Source: Rhizobiales bacterium YIM 77505 (GTDB lineage Bacteria > Pseudomonadota > Alphaproteobacteria > Rhizobiales > Beijerinckiaceae). Taken from it: a stretch of 64,000 nt of DNA. Made by a program: the position numbers and the translations under genes. This document shows positions 1 through 6,979 of this stretch, in pieces. Below the pieces are notes generated by a model. It searched no databases. It was not told the origin of the DNA and was given only the letters and a program-made list of their open reading frames with translations. Position 1 is the stretch's first letter. Each line of letters starts with the position of its first letter. The stretch spans positions 1,302,001-1,366,000 of the forward strand of contig JQNH01000001.1 in assembly GCA_000745135.1 (NCBI GenBank). The letters run 5' to 3'.

Positions 1-1049
1 ACGACCATTACCTGGAGGTCGACTACGACCTGTCGAACGTGATGTTCATCACGACGGCGAACACCCTCAACATCCCGCCGGCCCTCCTCGACCGGATGGA
101 GGTGATCCGCATCGCCGGCTACACGGAGGATGAGAAGGTCGAGATCGCGCGTCGGCACCTGATCCCGAACGCGATCAAGAAGCACGGCCTTGATCCGAAG
201 GAGTGGTCGATCACCGACGAGGCGCTGCTCACGCTGATCCGGCGCTACACCCGCGAGGCGGGCGTGCGCAACCTCGAGCGCGAGCTGTCGAACCTCATCC
301 GCAAGGCGGTGAAGGAGATCCTGATCTCGAAGTCCAAGTCGATCACGGTCACCCCGGAGAACCTGGCCGACTTCCTCGGCGTGCCGAAATATCGCTATGG
401 CGAAGTCGAGGACGAGGATCAGGTCGGTGTCGTCACCGGACTGGCCTGGACGGAGGTCGGCGGCGAGCTCTTGACCATCGAAGGCATCATGATGCCGGGC
501 AAGGGCAAGATGACCGTCACCGGCAACCTGCGCGATGTCATGAAGGAGTCGATCTCGGCGGCGGCGTCCTATGTCCGCTCCCGGGCCGTCGACTTCGGCG
601 TCGAGCCGCCCTTGTTCGAGAAGCGTGACATCCACGTCCACGTGCCCGAGGGGGCGACCCCGAAGGACGGCCCGTCGGCGGGCATCGCCATGGCGACCGC
701 CATCGTCTCGGTGGTCACGGGCATTCCGGTGCGGCGGGACGTCGCCATGACCGGCGAAGTGACCCTGCGCGGACGGGTGCTACCGATCGGCGGGCTCAAG
801 GAGAAGCTCCTTGCCGCCTTGCGAGGCGGGATCAAGAAGGTGCTGATCCCCGAGGAGAATGCGAAGGATCTCGCCGAGATTCCGGCGAGCGTGAAGAATG
901 CCCTCGAGATCGTGCCGGTGTCGCGCATGGACCAGGTTCTGGAGCATGCCCTGGTCCGCCGGCCCGAGCCCATCGAATGGGATCATCGCTGGCCCGAGCA
1001 GACGCCAGCATCCGCCGAAGACGACGGTTCGGGGCTCGTCGCTCACTGA
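1..1049 (+). CDS. lon: ATP-dependent protease Lon, C-terminal part (5' end outside window)
   Basis: Lon is a cytosolic AAA+ serine protease that degrades misfolded and regulatory proteins. The frame is open from base 3, so the gene begins before the window; about 348 codons of a protein normally near 800 residues are present. The fragment starts at the AAA+ sensor-1 region (FITTAN), runs through the small helical domain, and contains the full peptidase domain. The catalytic serine lies in KDGPSAGIA (Ser codon at 675-677) and the catalytic lysine in PIGGLKEK about 41 residues later. The stop at 1047-1049 is followed closely by a strong terminator. hupB follows on the same strand, the usual order in Hyphomicrobiales. 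Confidence 0.97.
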   Translation, partial: DHYLEVDYDLSNVMFITTANTLNIPPALLDRMEVIRIAGYTEDEKVEIARRHLIPNAIKKHGLDPKEWSITDEALLTLIRRYTREAGVRNLERELSNLIRKAVKEILISKSKSITVTPENLADFLGVPKYRYGEVEDEDQVGVVTGLAWTEVGGELLTIEGIMMPGKGKMTVTGNLRDVMKESISAAASYVRSRAVDFGVEPPLFEKRDIHVHVPEGATPKDGPSAGIAMATAIVSVVTGIPVRRDVAMTGEVTLRGRVLPIGGLKEKLLAALRGGIKKVLIPEENAKDLAEIPASVKNALEIVPVSRMDQVLEHALVRRPEPIEWDHRWPEQTPASAEDDGSGLVAH

Positions 1050-1072
1050 GCCGAGCAGCGAAGGCACTCCAG

Positions 1073-1103
1073 AGCTCCCGGGGAAACCTGGGAGCTTTTT
1101 CTT
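1073..1103 (+). terminator. Rho-independent terminator of lon
   Basis: A 7-bp perfect stem (AGCTCCC at 1073-1079 with GGGAGCT at 1090-1096) is followed directly by a T-rich tract. It begins 24 bases after the lon stop. Confidence 0.85.
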
Positions 1104-1235
1104 TGGAAGAGGCCGTCGAGCGGCCCTGGGGCATGCCCGCCGCTCTTGCTTCGCCCAGCGCTTTGCGTCACACGAAGCGTCCCTGAATCGGCGGCAGAGC
1201 AAGGGTTTCAGCGCCGCCCAGCGAGGAGGATGATC

Positions 1236-1535
1236 ATGAACAAAGGCGAGCTCGTGAACGCCATTGTTGAAACGACCGGACTAGGGCGCGGCCAGGCCGG
1301 CGAGGCGCTCGACGCCGCGATCGGGGCGATCACGCAAGCTCTCCGCAGCGGCGAGGACGTCAAGATCGTCGGGTTCGGCACGTTCACGGTGGTGCAGCGC
1401 AAGGCCGGCAAGGCGCGCAACCCGCGGACGGGCGAGGCGGTCTCGGTGCCCGCAAGCAAGGTTCCGAAGTTCCGGGCCGGCGCTGGTCTCAAGCAGGCGG
1501 TGAACACGAGCCGCAGGGGCGGCAAGCGCCGCTGA
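1236..1535 (+). CDS. hupB: DNA-binding protein HU (beta type)
   Basis: HU is a small basic nucleoid protein that binds and bends DNA as a dimer. The product is 99 residues. It shows the HU pattern MNKGELVNAIVE at the N-terminus, the DNA-binding arm around GFGTFTVVQRKAGKARNP, and a basic tail ending RRGGKRR. Two ATGs lie close together (1230 and 1236). The one at 1236 is chosen because GGAGGA at 1225-1230 would directly abut the first ATG but is properly spaced from the second. The frame is open further upstream, but that part has no HU similarity. The position right after lon is the standard arrangement in Hyphomicrobiales. Confidence 0.95.
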   Translation: MNKGELVNAIVETTGLGRGQAGEALDAAIGAITQALRSGEDVKIVGFGTFTVVQRKAGKARNPRTGEAVSVPASKVPKFRAGAGLKQAVNTSRRGGKRR

Positions 1536-1561
1536 TCCGGTCCCAGAGCCTGCATTTTGAC

Positions 1562-1597
1562 GGCCGGCGGCGGTTGCGCCGTCGGCCTGAGCTTTTT
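1562..1597 (+). terminator. Rho-independent terminator after hupB
   Basis: An 11-bp stem (GGCCGGCGGCG at 1562-1572, CGCCGTCGGCC at 1577-1587, one G-U pair, GTTG loop) is followed by TGAGCTTTTT. It sits 26 bases after the hupB stop and just before tRNA-Val. Confidence 0.85.
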
Positions 1598-1608
1598 ATG
1601 TGAAGGTA

Positions 1609-1684
1609 GGGCGGTTAGCTCAGCTGGTAGAGCATCTCGTTTACACCGAGAGGGTCGGCGGTTCGAACCCGTCACCGCCCACCA
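1609..1684 (+). tRNA. tRNA-Val (anticodon TAC)
   Basis: The acceptor stem GGGCGGT pairs with ACCGCCC. The D-arm contains TAGCTCAGCTGGTAGAGC, the anticodon loop is TTTACAC (anticodon TAC), and the T-arm contains GGTTCGAACCC. CCA is encoded at 1682-1684. The cloverleaf is complete. Confidence 0.97.
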
Positions 1685-1706
1685 GCGGAAAGCGCCAATC
1701 CCGCGC

Positions 1707-1735
1707 TTGACAGGGGGGAGTGGCGCTCGTAAGTC
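1707..1735 (+). promoter_or_regulatory. Sigma-70-type promoter of tRNA-Asp
   Basis: A perfect -35 box TTGACA (1707-1712) is separated by 17 bases from TAAGTC (1730-1735). Transcription would start about 25 bases before the mature tRNA-Asp end at 1768. The -10 box is a weak match; the call rests on the -35 box, spacing and position. Confidence 0.6.
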
Positions 1736-1767
1736 ACGCCGCACCGCCGCTCGACGGCGTGCATCGC

Positions 1768-1844
1768 GCGGGCGTAGCTCAGTCGGTTAGAGTGCCGGCC
1801 TGTCACGCCGGAGGTCGCGGGTTCGAGCCCCGTCGCCCGCGCCA
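1768..1844 (+). tRNA. tRNA-Asp (anticodon GTC); probable integration target
   Basis: Acceptor stem GCGGGCG/CGCCCGC, anticodon loop CTGTCAC (anticodon GTC), T-arm GGGTTCGAGCCCC and an encoded CCA at 1842-1844 give a complete cloverleaf. A tyrosine integrase gene ends only 73 bases downstream on the opposite strand, the classic geometry of an element inserted into a tRNA 3' end. I found no second copy of the tRNA 3' end in the window by eye, so an attR site is not identified. Confidence 0.97.
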
Positions 1845-1917
1845 TATCTCCCAAGCACTTAGGCGCAACCGGAGAGCGGCGTTCCGACTCACGCGGGCCG
1901 GGTGTTCCGACTTTTCG

Positions 1918-3090
1918 TCACGATCCGTTCTGCGCCCTCAAGCGCTGGCGCCCCTTGCGGCGGGCTTCCGCAACTTGGGTCACTGTGGCCATCTGCACCG
2001 GGACGTAGGTCTCGTAGAGTTGATTCGATGCGGCCAGCGTGTTGCCCATGGCATGGGCGAGGTGCTCCGCCTTTGCCTCGCCAATGATCGCCTCCACGGC
2101 CCCCGACCGACGGAAGTCGAGCATCTGCCGACGTTCTGCATCGCCGAAGACGGCAGTGCGCACCTCGCGAAAGTCCTCGGCAAAGGCATTCTTGAGGTAA
2201 GGCTGGCCGGACCGGTTGCGGAACACGTAGGCCTCGCCGTGTAAATCGACCCCGAGCTCTTTCAGGTACGCTTCGAGGATTGCAGTCGACCGTGAGCTTA
2301 GGACGCCACCTACCGCAACGCCTGTCTTACTCCGCTCGGCAAAGTAGATCTGTCCCTGGCGATCCTTTGTCAGCTGGCAAGCTCTGAGCGCTCGCACGTC
2401 TCCAGGGGAGAGATGGGTATCCCACATCACCGCCAACCCGGCCGCCAAGCCGCGGTAGCCCATCCTCCAGGCCTGCTTGACTAGCCGGACGGCCTCGCCT
2501 TCCGTCCAGGTCGCCGAGCGCCCGCGGGCAGCCGTGTTGCGGACGCCCCACGATGGATCATGGTCCTTGTCGCAGTAGTGCATCGCGGCCATGACTTGCC
2601 ACAGCGCGCGCCAGATCTTCACAGCCCGGTGCGCCTCCCGCAGCGACACCTTCTGCTCGATCGTCTGGCGCCACGCGCTGATCAGCGTGAGGTCTACGGT
2701 GCGAGGATCAACGTCGCCGAAGATAGGCTTGATGCGCTTCCATCCGCGCCACCAGTCTTCTCGGGTGCGCGGAGCCTTCCGGCGCCATTCTTCTGTCCGG
2801 CGATACTTTCGGAAGGCCTCTCCGATTGATCCAACAGGATAGACGGTCAGCTCTTCGGCGCGCTCCGGCGAAAGGTTGCCTTCCTCGAGGAGGCGTGCCG
2901 GGGCGGGCTCCTCGCCGCGCCTCACGCGCTGCCAGCGTGCATTCCACTCGTTCGCGATTGCCCATGCCGCCGGCCCGTCCACGCCACAGGGTACGCTTCG
3001 GAAGCCGAGCGCACGCATTTTCCGTGTCGGCTCCCAGAAGCCACGCCCGTTCCTCCGGACCGTGTAATAGGGGATGTCGACCTTACCCAC
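1918..3090 (-). CDS. Tyrosine-type site-specific integrase
   Basis: The product is 390 residues, close to the usual phage-integrase length. It has an N-terminal Arm/core-binding region and a C-terminal catalytic half. Recognisable parts are box I (SPGDVRALR, Arg near residue 233), the box II segment LDFRRSG, the LAHAMGNT motif (usual LGHxxxxT) and the YETYVPV segment carrying the nucleophilic Tyr near residue 362. In box II the usual His three residues before Arg is a Leu. The GTG at 3090 is chosen as start: it overlaps the stop of the upstream small gene (GTGGGTAA) and has GAGGA upstream. A longer reading to an ATG at 3135 would overlap that gene by 53 bases. Transcription runs toward tRNA-Asp, consistent with an integrase beside its attachment site. 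Confidence 0.85.
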   Translation of the reverse strand: MGKVDIPYYTVRRNGRGFWEPTRKMRALGFRSVPCGVDGPAAWAIANEWNARWQRVRRGEEPAPARLLEEGNLSPERAEELTVYPVGSIGEAFRKYRRTEEWRRKAPRTREDWWRGWKRIKPIFGDVDPRTVDLTLISAWRQTIEQKVSLREAHRAVKIWRALWQVMAAMHYCDKDHDPSWGVRNTAARGRSATWTEGEAVRLVKQAWRMGYRGLAAGLAVMWDTHLSPGDVRALRACQLTKDRQGQIYFAERSKTGVAVGGVLSSRSTAILEAYLKELGVDLHGEAYVFRNRSGQPYLKNAFAEDFREVRTAVFGDAERRQMLDFRRSGAVEAIIGEAKAEHLAHAMGNTLAASNQLYETYVPVQMATVTQVAEARRKGRQRLRAQNGS

Positions 3091-3355
3091 CGCGCATCCT
3101 CGCAAGTCGCTCCGGACCGACTGCCCTAGCGTCATGGGCGAGGGGCATCGTCGTCAAGTTGAACAAGCGCGGGTTCCGGAGGCGGCGCCAAGCGTCGATA
3201 GCCTCGAGGTCATAGTTGCCGGTGTCCGGGTCGGGTGGCGGAACGCCACGGCCCAGAAGCCGGGGAAGAACTTCGGTGAACTGGGCGAGGCTCAGCCCCA
3301 GGCGGCGAGCAGCCACCTCGGCAGGCACGTCGCCAGGCTCGACCCGGAAACGCAT
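3083..3355 (-). CDS. Small excisionase-like/helix-turn-helix protein next to integrase
   Basis: This 90-residue product begins MRFRVEPGDVPAEVAARRLG, which reads like a winged-helix/MerR-type excisionase start (AARRLGLSLAQF, then LPRLLGRGVPPP and DLEAIDAWRR). Short DNA-binding proteins of this kind commonly sit directly upstream of tyrosine integrases in alphaproteobacterial elements. Its stop overlaps the integrase GTG start, implying translational coupling. It starts 10 bases after the end of the frameshifted RHH gene, so the three form one minus-strand unit. Function as recombination directionality factor is inferred from size and position only. Confidence 0.6.
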   Translation of the reverse strand: MRFRVEPGDVPAEVAARRLGLSLAQFTEVLPRLLGRGVPPPDPDTGNYDLEAIDAWRRLRNPRLFNLTTMPLAHDARAVGPERLARMRGG

Positions 3356-3364
3356 GATGGGCGC

Positions 3365-3560
3365 CTAAGCCTCCTGGCGCTTGCCCGCGCGACGCATCGA
3401 GGCCTGGAGGCCCCGTCGGAGCTAAGAGCCGTATGGCGGCTGTGCGGTTCTCCATGCCGGCGCTGATCGCCCAAGCGTCGATCGCTTCTAGTTCTGCCGT
3501 CGGCAGGGCGAGGTTGACGCGCACGGTACTGCCGCGCGCCGCGCTGTATGCGCTTCGCAT
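3365..3560 (-). pseudogene. Ribbon-helix-helix (CopG-like) regulator with a one-base frameshift
   Basis: From the ATG at 3560 the frame encodes a ribbon-helix-helix segment (TVRVNLALPTAELEAIDAWA, then GMENRTAAIRLL). The reading then drifts into a low-complexity tail that overlaps the next gene. Skipping one base near 3422 restores a coherent end, LLLRRGLQASMRRAGKRQEA, followed by a TAG at 3365-3367 just 10 bases before the next ATG. The corrected product is about 65 residues, typical of RHH proteins. Either the gene is inactivated by a 1-nt insertion or the base is a sequencing error. No strong ribosome binding site is visible. Confidence 0.55.
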
Positions 3561-3597
3561 GGTTGATATCCAGGTTCTGTAGGGGAGAGCGCGCAAC

Positions 3598-3621
3598 AAA
3601 AAACCCGCCGGCGGGCGGGTT
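3598..3621 (-). terminator. Rho-independent terminator upstream of the RHH/xis/int unit
   Basis: Read on the minus strand, AACCCGCC pairs with GGCGGGTT (3614-3621 with 3602-3609) and is followed by a run of T (A6 at 3598-3603 on the plus strand). It lies before, not after, the integrase unit, so it shields that unit from upstream transcription or works as an attenuator. Confidence 0.7.
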
Positions 3622-3782
3622 CGGGCGCATTGCTGCGATGTACCCAGATCACGCCAGAAGCGTGCGCACCGGTCAAGGCCGTTTTGTGCGAAACGCGTGT
3701 TTTTGGTGCGCGCACCTCTGAAGGATTTCGCTGGGAATTCAACATGTTAGCTGAACAACTGCGACAAGCTGTCCATGCGCAC

Positions 3783-3814
3783 AAAAAAGGCCCGACCGCG
3801 TGAGCGATCGGGCC
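3783..3814 (-). terminator. Rho-independent terminator of the 80-residue orphan gene
   Basis: On the minus strand GGCCCGA and TCGGGCC (3808-3814 with 3789-3795) form a stem followed by six T. It lies 43 bases after the stop of the gene at 3857-4099. Confidence 0.75.
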
Positions 3815-3856
3815 GGAAAAATCGCAGTCTTGCGGCTCGTGTGGTGTGCCGCGGCG

Positions 3857-4099
3857 CTAGTGCGCCCGAGCCGCGCTCCAGGCGTGGAACGCATCGATGA
3901 TCTCGCGGACGCGCTCCCGATTGGCCGGGTAGCGCTCGAGGTCCAGGCTGCGCAGGCGCGCGACGCTGTGGGCGTCGTACCATCTGTCATCGCCCGCCCC
4001 GCCGTAGGGCGCCACGGGGACGTCTTGGTAGTCGGCAGGGCGGTAGCGGAGTGCGTCGACGGGGCAGGATTCGATTGCGCTGCTAGTGACGTAGGGCAT
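3857..4099 (-). CDS. Small hypothetical protein of the accessory region
   Basis: I do not recognise this 80-residue product. It begins MPYVTSSAIESCP, is soluble, mildly basic at the C-terminal half, and has no signal peptide or membrane segment. Support for a real gene comes from an AAAGGA ribosome binding site nine bases before the ATG and from a good terminator shortly after the stop. It is the second gene of a minus-strand pair with the orphan at 4131-4472. Its location between an integrase module and an XRE regulator suggests an element-encoded accessory protein. Confidence 0.5.
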   Translation of the reverse strand: MPYVTSSAIESCPVDALRYRPADYQDVPVAPYGGAGDDRWYDAHSVARLRSLDLERYPANRERVREIIDAFHAWSAARAH

Positions 4100-4130
4100 T
4101 GGCTAGTCCTTTCGAGGTAGGTTCGTGGGT

Positions 4131-4472
4131 TTACGAAACAGGGTTGTGGCCCTGGATCTCTGCAAGGAGCCCTGCCGGCCGATAGCGCCGCTCAAGCTCC
4201 TGAATCAGGTGATGAACCTCGAAAAAGGCGAACCTGAGCGTTTCGGCCTCATCAGTCTGCGCGACGAAAACGTTGAACCCATACGGAACCTGCTCGGCCA
4301 GGCTAGGCCAATGGTCGCGGTTGCACCGGACAGATACGCGCTCAGCGTAGTTCATCGCCAGGGCCATCATATAGGACAGACGCTCTAGCTCGAGGTGCAG
4401 CACCTCGCGATCAACCTTGTCATCGTCCTGCTCACGGCGGGCACACCGCTCCTGTTCGCGTTCCATGGGCAT
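4131..4472 (-). CDS. Hypothetical protein divergent from an XRE regulator
   Basis: The product is 113 residues when started at the ATG at 4472, which has GAGGAG about eight bases upstream. The frame is open to a TTG at 4559, but that longer form would swallow the operator-like palindromes between the two divergent genes. The sequence is rich in Glu, Arg and Asp, with a helical stretch LERLSYMMALAMNYAERV and a C-terminal FEVHHLIQELERRYRP. No family is recognised. It is transcribed away from the XRE gene, whose product probably controls both. Confidence 0.5.
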   Translation of the reverse strand: MPMEREQERCARREQDDDKVDREVLHLELERLSYMMALAMNYAERVSVRCNRDHWPSLAEQVPYGFNVFVAQTDEAETLRFAFFEVHHLIQELERRYRPAGLLAEIQGHNPVS

Positions 4473-4498
4473 GGCGCGTTGCTCCTCGGCTAGGAAGT

Positions 4499-4515
4499 TG
4501 ATAACTTCGTTATCA
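4499..4515. promoter_or_regulatory. Palindromic operator between divergent orphan and XRE genes
   Basis: TGATAAC-TTC-GTTATCA is a perfect 7-bp inverted repeat with a 3-base centre. A second, weaker copy of the half-site (ATTATCA on the plus strand, 4545-4551) lies just before the XRE start. This fits a dimeric XRE repressor acting on the shared intergenic region. Confidence 0.5.
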
Positions 4516-4558
4516 TCTTCTCGTAGCCTTACGTCAATATCAAAATTATCATCCCGCA

Positions 4559-4816
4559 ATGATCACGGTCGCTCAGCTTCGCGCAGCGCGCGCGCTCCTC
4601 AATTGGTCGCAGGATGATCTTGCGGTCCGGTCTGGCGTGTCGAAGCCGACCATTGCGCGGCTCGAGCTCGGGGACGGGATGCTGGGGGGATACGGCAGCA
4701 CGCGGGAGAAGCTAATAGCAGCCCTCGAAACCGCCGGCGTGATCTTCATCCCCGAGAATGGTGGCGGACCCGGTGTGAGGCTGAGGACGGGAAGTGACCC
4801 GTCACGTAATCATTGA
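4559..4816 (+). CDS. XRE-family helix-turn-helix transcriptional regulator
   Basis: This 85-residue protein has a single Cro/C1-type HTH in its first 60 residues: AQLRAARALLNWSQDDLAVRSGVSKPTIARLE is split across the two HTH helices, followed by TREKLIAALETAGVIFIPENG. That ending is characteristic of the short Hyphomicrobiales XRE proteins often found in mobile elements. The ATG at 4559 lacks a clear Shine-Dalgarno sequence, so translation may be leaderless or weak. Two palindromic half-site arrays lie immediately upstream, suggesting autorepression. Outward neighbours are an orphan gene (minus strand) and the outer-membrane protein gene (plus strand). Confidence 0.85.
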   Translation: MITVAQLRAARALLNWSQDDLAVRSGVSKPTIARLELGDGMLGGYGSTREKLIAALETAGVIFIPENGGGPGVRLRTGSDPSRNH

Positions 4817-4830
4817 CTTCCGGCGCCGCC

Positions 4831-4887
4831 TATAATTGCATTCCTCGCATGTGGAACAGCCCTTTCTAAAGGCACCACAGGGCTGTT
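4831..4887 (+). promoter_or_regulatory. Candidate -10 box and leader hairpin of the outer-membrane protein gene
   Basis: A consensus TATAAT is present at 4831-4836. TTGACT (4813-4818) lies upstream, but the gap is only 12 bases, too short for a standard promoter. A perfect 9-bp inverted repeat (AACAGCCCT at 4855-4863, AGGGCTGTT at 4879-4887) would form a hairpin in the leader just before the start region. Confidence 0.35.
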
Positions 4888-4897
4888 AGGGGGGGCA

Positions 4898-5941
4898 ATG
4901 ATGAGGGGCGCTGTTACCGCGTCAGCCGTCGCGCTGGTCTCATTCTCGAGCACCGTCAAGGCGGCACCTACGGCCGAAGAACTCTATGCAATGGTTCAGG
5001 CCTTGCAGGGTCGCATCGCTGTTCTTGAGAGCGAGGTTCGTACCAGTCGGCGCGAAGCTGCCTTAGCGAAGGACGAGCTCCGACGCCTAAAGGGCAAAGC
5101 GGAGAAGGTGGACAGACACGAGACGCCACTACACCAAGCGGGTATGAGCTCACATTTTTCCCAGCAACAACCAAGCTATTGGGATGGTTTTTACATCGGG
5201 GGTTCACTTGCCGGTTCAATATCTTCATTGAGAGCGGATCAAACGGCTTATCAGAGAACATTATCCATAAGCACGGGTACATCCTACTTCTGCCCACCCT
5301 GCACCATTGGAACATATACAACGGAGACGAATAGAGAATATTTCTACAATGCGCACGGAGACAGTAAGTCTGCACTTGGCCTCGGAAGTACATTTTTCGG
5401 CGGTTATAGCTTTGTCATTCGTCCGCGCTTTGTGACTAGCATACAGTTAGAAGCAGGACATATTACCCTGGACTCAACAGTAGTTTCGCTTGGTAAAGTG
5501 CGGGACATTTCGACTACTCGAACCTGGGAGACAGTCGGCGGCGTAACAAGAGGCCCTCGAGAGAGTATTTGGAGTAATACTTGGTCTTGGGGAGGAGTGT
5601 TTGTCGGTCGCGCGACTTGGCAGGCATCTGCGGTAGGGCGCGTCGGTTTCTTGATTGATCCACGGGTGCTTCTCTTTGCCACCAGCGGTTGGACCGTGGT
5701 CAATTTTGAAAATGAGCCCCGGAGAATGCATGGCCCGATGGCAGGTATCGGCGCAGAGGTGAAGCTCGACGATCGTTGGTCATTGGGGGCAGAGTTTCGC
5801 TACACGTACCTGCTAGAGGAAACCATCAACAACCCCGCTTTTGCGCTGGGCAGCAACACAGTTACAGCCTACGATACCGGCGCAAAGGTCGGAGGCAGTT
5901 TTCAGACGCTTCGTGTGAACGTCAGTCGGTATTTTCAATAA
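4898..5941 (+). CDS. Outer-membrane beta-barrel protein with N-terminal coiled coil
   Basis: The 347-residue product starts with a signal peptide (cleavage expected near VKAAP, residues 21-24). A helical, probably coiled-coil segment follows (about 26-75: LYAMVQALQGRIAVLESEV and onward). Then comes a barrel beginning YWDGFYIGGSLAGS near residue 93, with alternating beta strands to the end. This is the layout of the P25/OmpA-like porin family common in Hyphomicrobiales. The gene is clearly richer in A+T than its neighbours, suggesting horizontal origin. The protein ends RYFQ rather than with the usual terminal aromatic, and the stop codon directly abuts the IS5 remnant, so the last codons may have been altered at that junction. 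Natural ligand or role is unknown. Confidence 0.75.
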   Translation: MMRGAVTASAVALVSFSSTVKAAPTAEELYAMVQALQGRIAVLESEVRTSRREAALAKDELRRLKGKAEKVDRHETPLHQAGMSSHFSQQQPSYWDGFYIGGSLAGSISSLRADQTAYQRTLSISTGTSYFCPPCTIGTYTTETNREYFYNAHGDSKSALGLGSTFFGGYSFVIRPRFVTSIQLEAGHITLDSTVVSLGKVRDISTTRTWETVGGVTRGPRESIWSNTWSWGGVFVGRATWQASAVGRVGFLIDPRVLLFATSGWTVVNFENEPRRMHGPMAGIGAEVKLDDRWSLGAEFRYTYLLEETINNPAFALGSNTVTAYDTGAKVGGSFQTLRVNVSRYFQ

Positions 5942-6370
5942 CGACGCGGGCCCTGGTCAGGGCTGACGACCAAGATCCACGCGCTCGTCGACGCCAACGG
6001 TCTGCCCGTGATGCTCAGGCTCACCGAAGGCCAGGCGCATGACGGCCGCAGCGCCGCCGACATGCTCACCGGCCTCGGTCCCGGCCAGATCCTCATGGCG
6101 GATCGAGCCTACGACTCGGACGCGCTCCGACAGGCGATGACGGCACAAGGTGCCTGGGCCAACATCAAGCCGATGCCCCGACGCGTGAACGTCCCGGCCT
6201 TCAGCCCCTTCCTGTACCGCTATAGGAACCTCGTCGAGCGCTTCTTCAACAAGCTCAAGCACTTCAGAGCCGTTGCGACCCGCTACGAGAAGCACGCCGT
6301 CAACTACCTCGCCCTGGTCAAACTCGCCTCAACACGCATCTGGTTGCGAGCTTATGAGTCGGTGACCTAG
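5942..6370 (+). pseudogene. IS5-family transposase, 3' remnant
   Basis: The frame from 5942 encodes RRGPWSGLTTKIHALVDANG and continues through ADRAYDSDALR (DDE domain, second Asp) to YRYRNLVERFFNKLKHFRAVATRYEK (Y-R-E signature with the catalytic Glu) and a normal-looking C-terminus. These are the hallmarks of the C-terminal part of IS5/IS427-type transposases. The N-terminal half, including the first catalytic Asp, and the left IS end are missing. The sequence starts immediately after the stop codon of the outer-membrane protein gene. Its TAG stop (6368-6370) consists of the TA target of the adjacent IS630 element plus that element's first base. It cannot encode an active transposase. Confidence 0.85.
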
Positions 6371-6382
6371 AGCACGCTCTGT

Positions 6383-6979
6383 TTAGACGGAAGCATAGCC
6401 GGCGTTTGTCAGGTAGTTGGCGCATTCCGTGGGTGGGAAGAGCTCGAGAAGGTCGCCCAGCTTTCGCCAGGTGGCCTCGACGGTGCGGGCTTCGGCCCTG
6501 CGGATCAGGTGCTTGAGCTTGGCGAAGAGCTGCTCGATCGGGTTCAGGTCGGGGCTGTAGGGGGGCAGGAACAGAAGATGGGCGCCGGCGGCCCGGACGG
6601 CGCGTCGCGCGGCTTGCCCTTTGTGGCTGCCGAGATTGTCGAGGACGACGACGTCACCCGGAGCGAGCGTCGGAACGAGCACCTTCTCGACATAGAGGGT
6701 GAACAGCTCGCCGTTGATCGGGCCGTCGATGATCCAGGGAGCATCGATGCGATCGGCGCGAAGCGCGGCGATGAAGGTGAGCGTCTTCCAGTGGCCGTGC
6801 GGCACGCGGGCCGCAAGGCGCTGGCCGCGCGGTCCCCAGCCTCGCAGGGGCGCCATATTGGTCTTGACCCATGTCTCGTCGATGAAGACGAGCCGCCTTG
6901 CATCGATGCGGCCCTGATGGGCCTTCCAGCGCGCCCGCCTGCGGGCGATGTCAGGCCGCGTCTGCTCGGCCGGCAGCAC
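6383..6979 (-). CDS. IS630 transposase, second frame (DDE catalytic part), copy 1
   Basis: This frame encodes the DDE catalytic domain. FIDETW holds the first Asp, VVLDNLGSHKG the second, and PPYSPDLNPIEQLFAKLK the acidic Glu region. It overlaps the first frame by 29 bases and is most likely expressed only as a fusion through slippage at the A8 tract. The ATG at 6979 (MLPAEQ) may not be a real start. The amino-acid sequence is identical to that in copy 2, so both copies are probably active or recently active. Confidence 0.88.
   Translation of the reverse strand: MLPAEQTRPDIARRRARWKAHQGRIDARRLVFIDETWVKTNMAPLRGWGPRGQRLAARVPHGHWKTLTFIAALRADRIDAPWIIDGPINGELFTLYVEKVLVPTLAPGDVVVLDNLGSHKGQAARRAVRAAGAHLLFLPPYSPDLNPIEQLFAKLKHLIRRAEARTVEATWRKLGDLLELFPPTECANYLTNAGYASV

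Noticed and set aside
3488-3784. Minus-strand frame of 98 codons across the 3598-3621 terminator
   Set aside because: It reads through a strong terminator, overlaps the RHH gene and has no recognisable features.
4473-4559. TTG at 4559 as the start of the orphan at 4131-4472
   Set aside because: It would make the gene read through the divergent operators and overlap the XRE start; the ATG at 4472 has GAGGAG upstream.
4813-4836. TTGACT and TATAAT as a standard promoter pair
   Set aside because: The 12-base gap is too short for sigma-70; only the -10 box is kept as a candidate.
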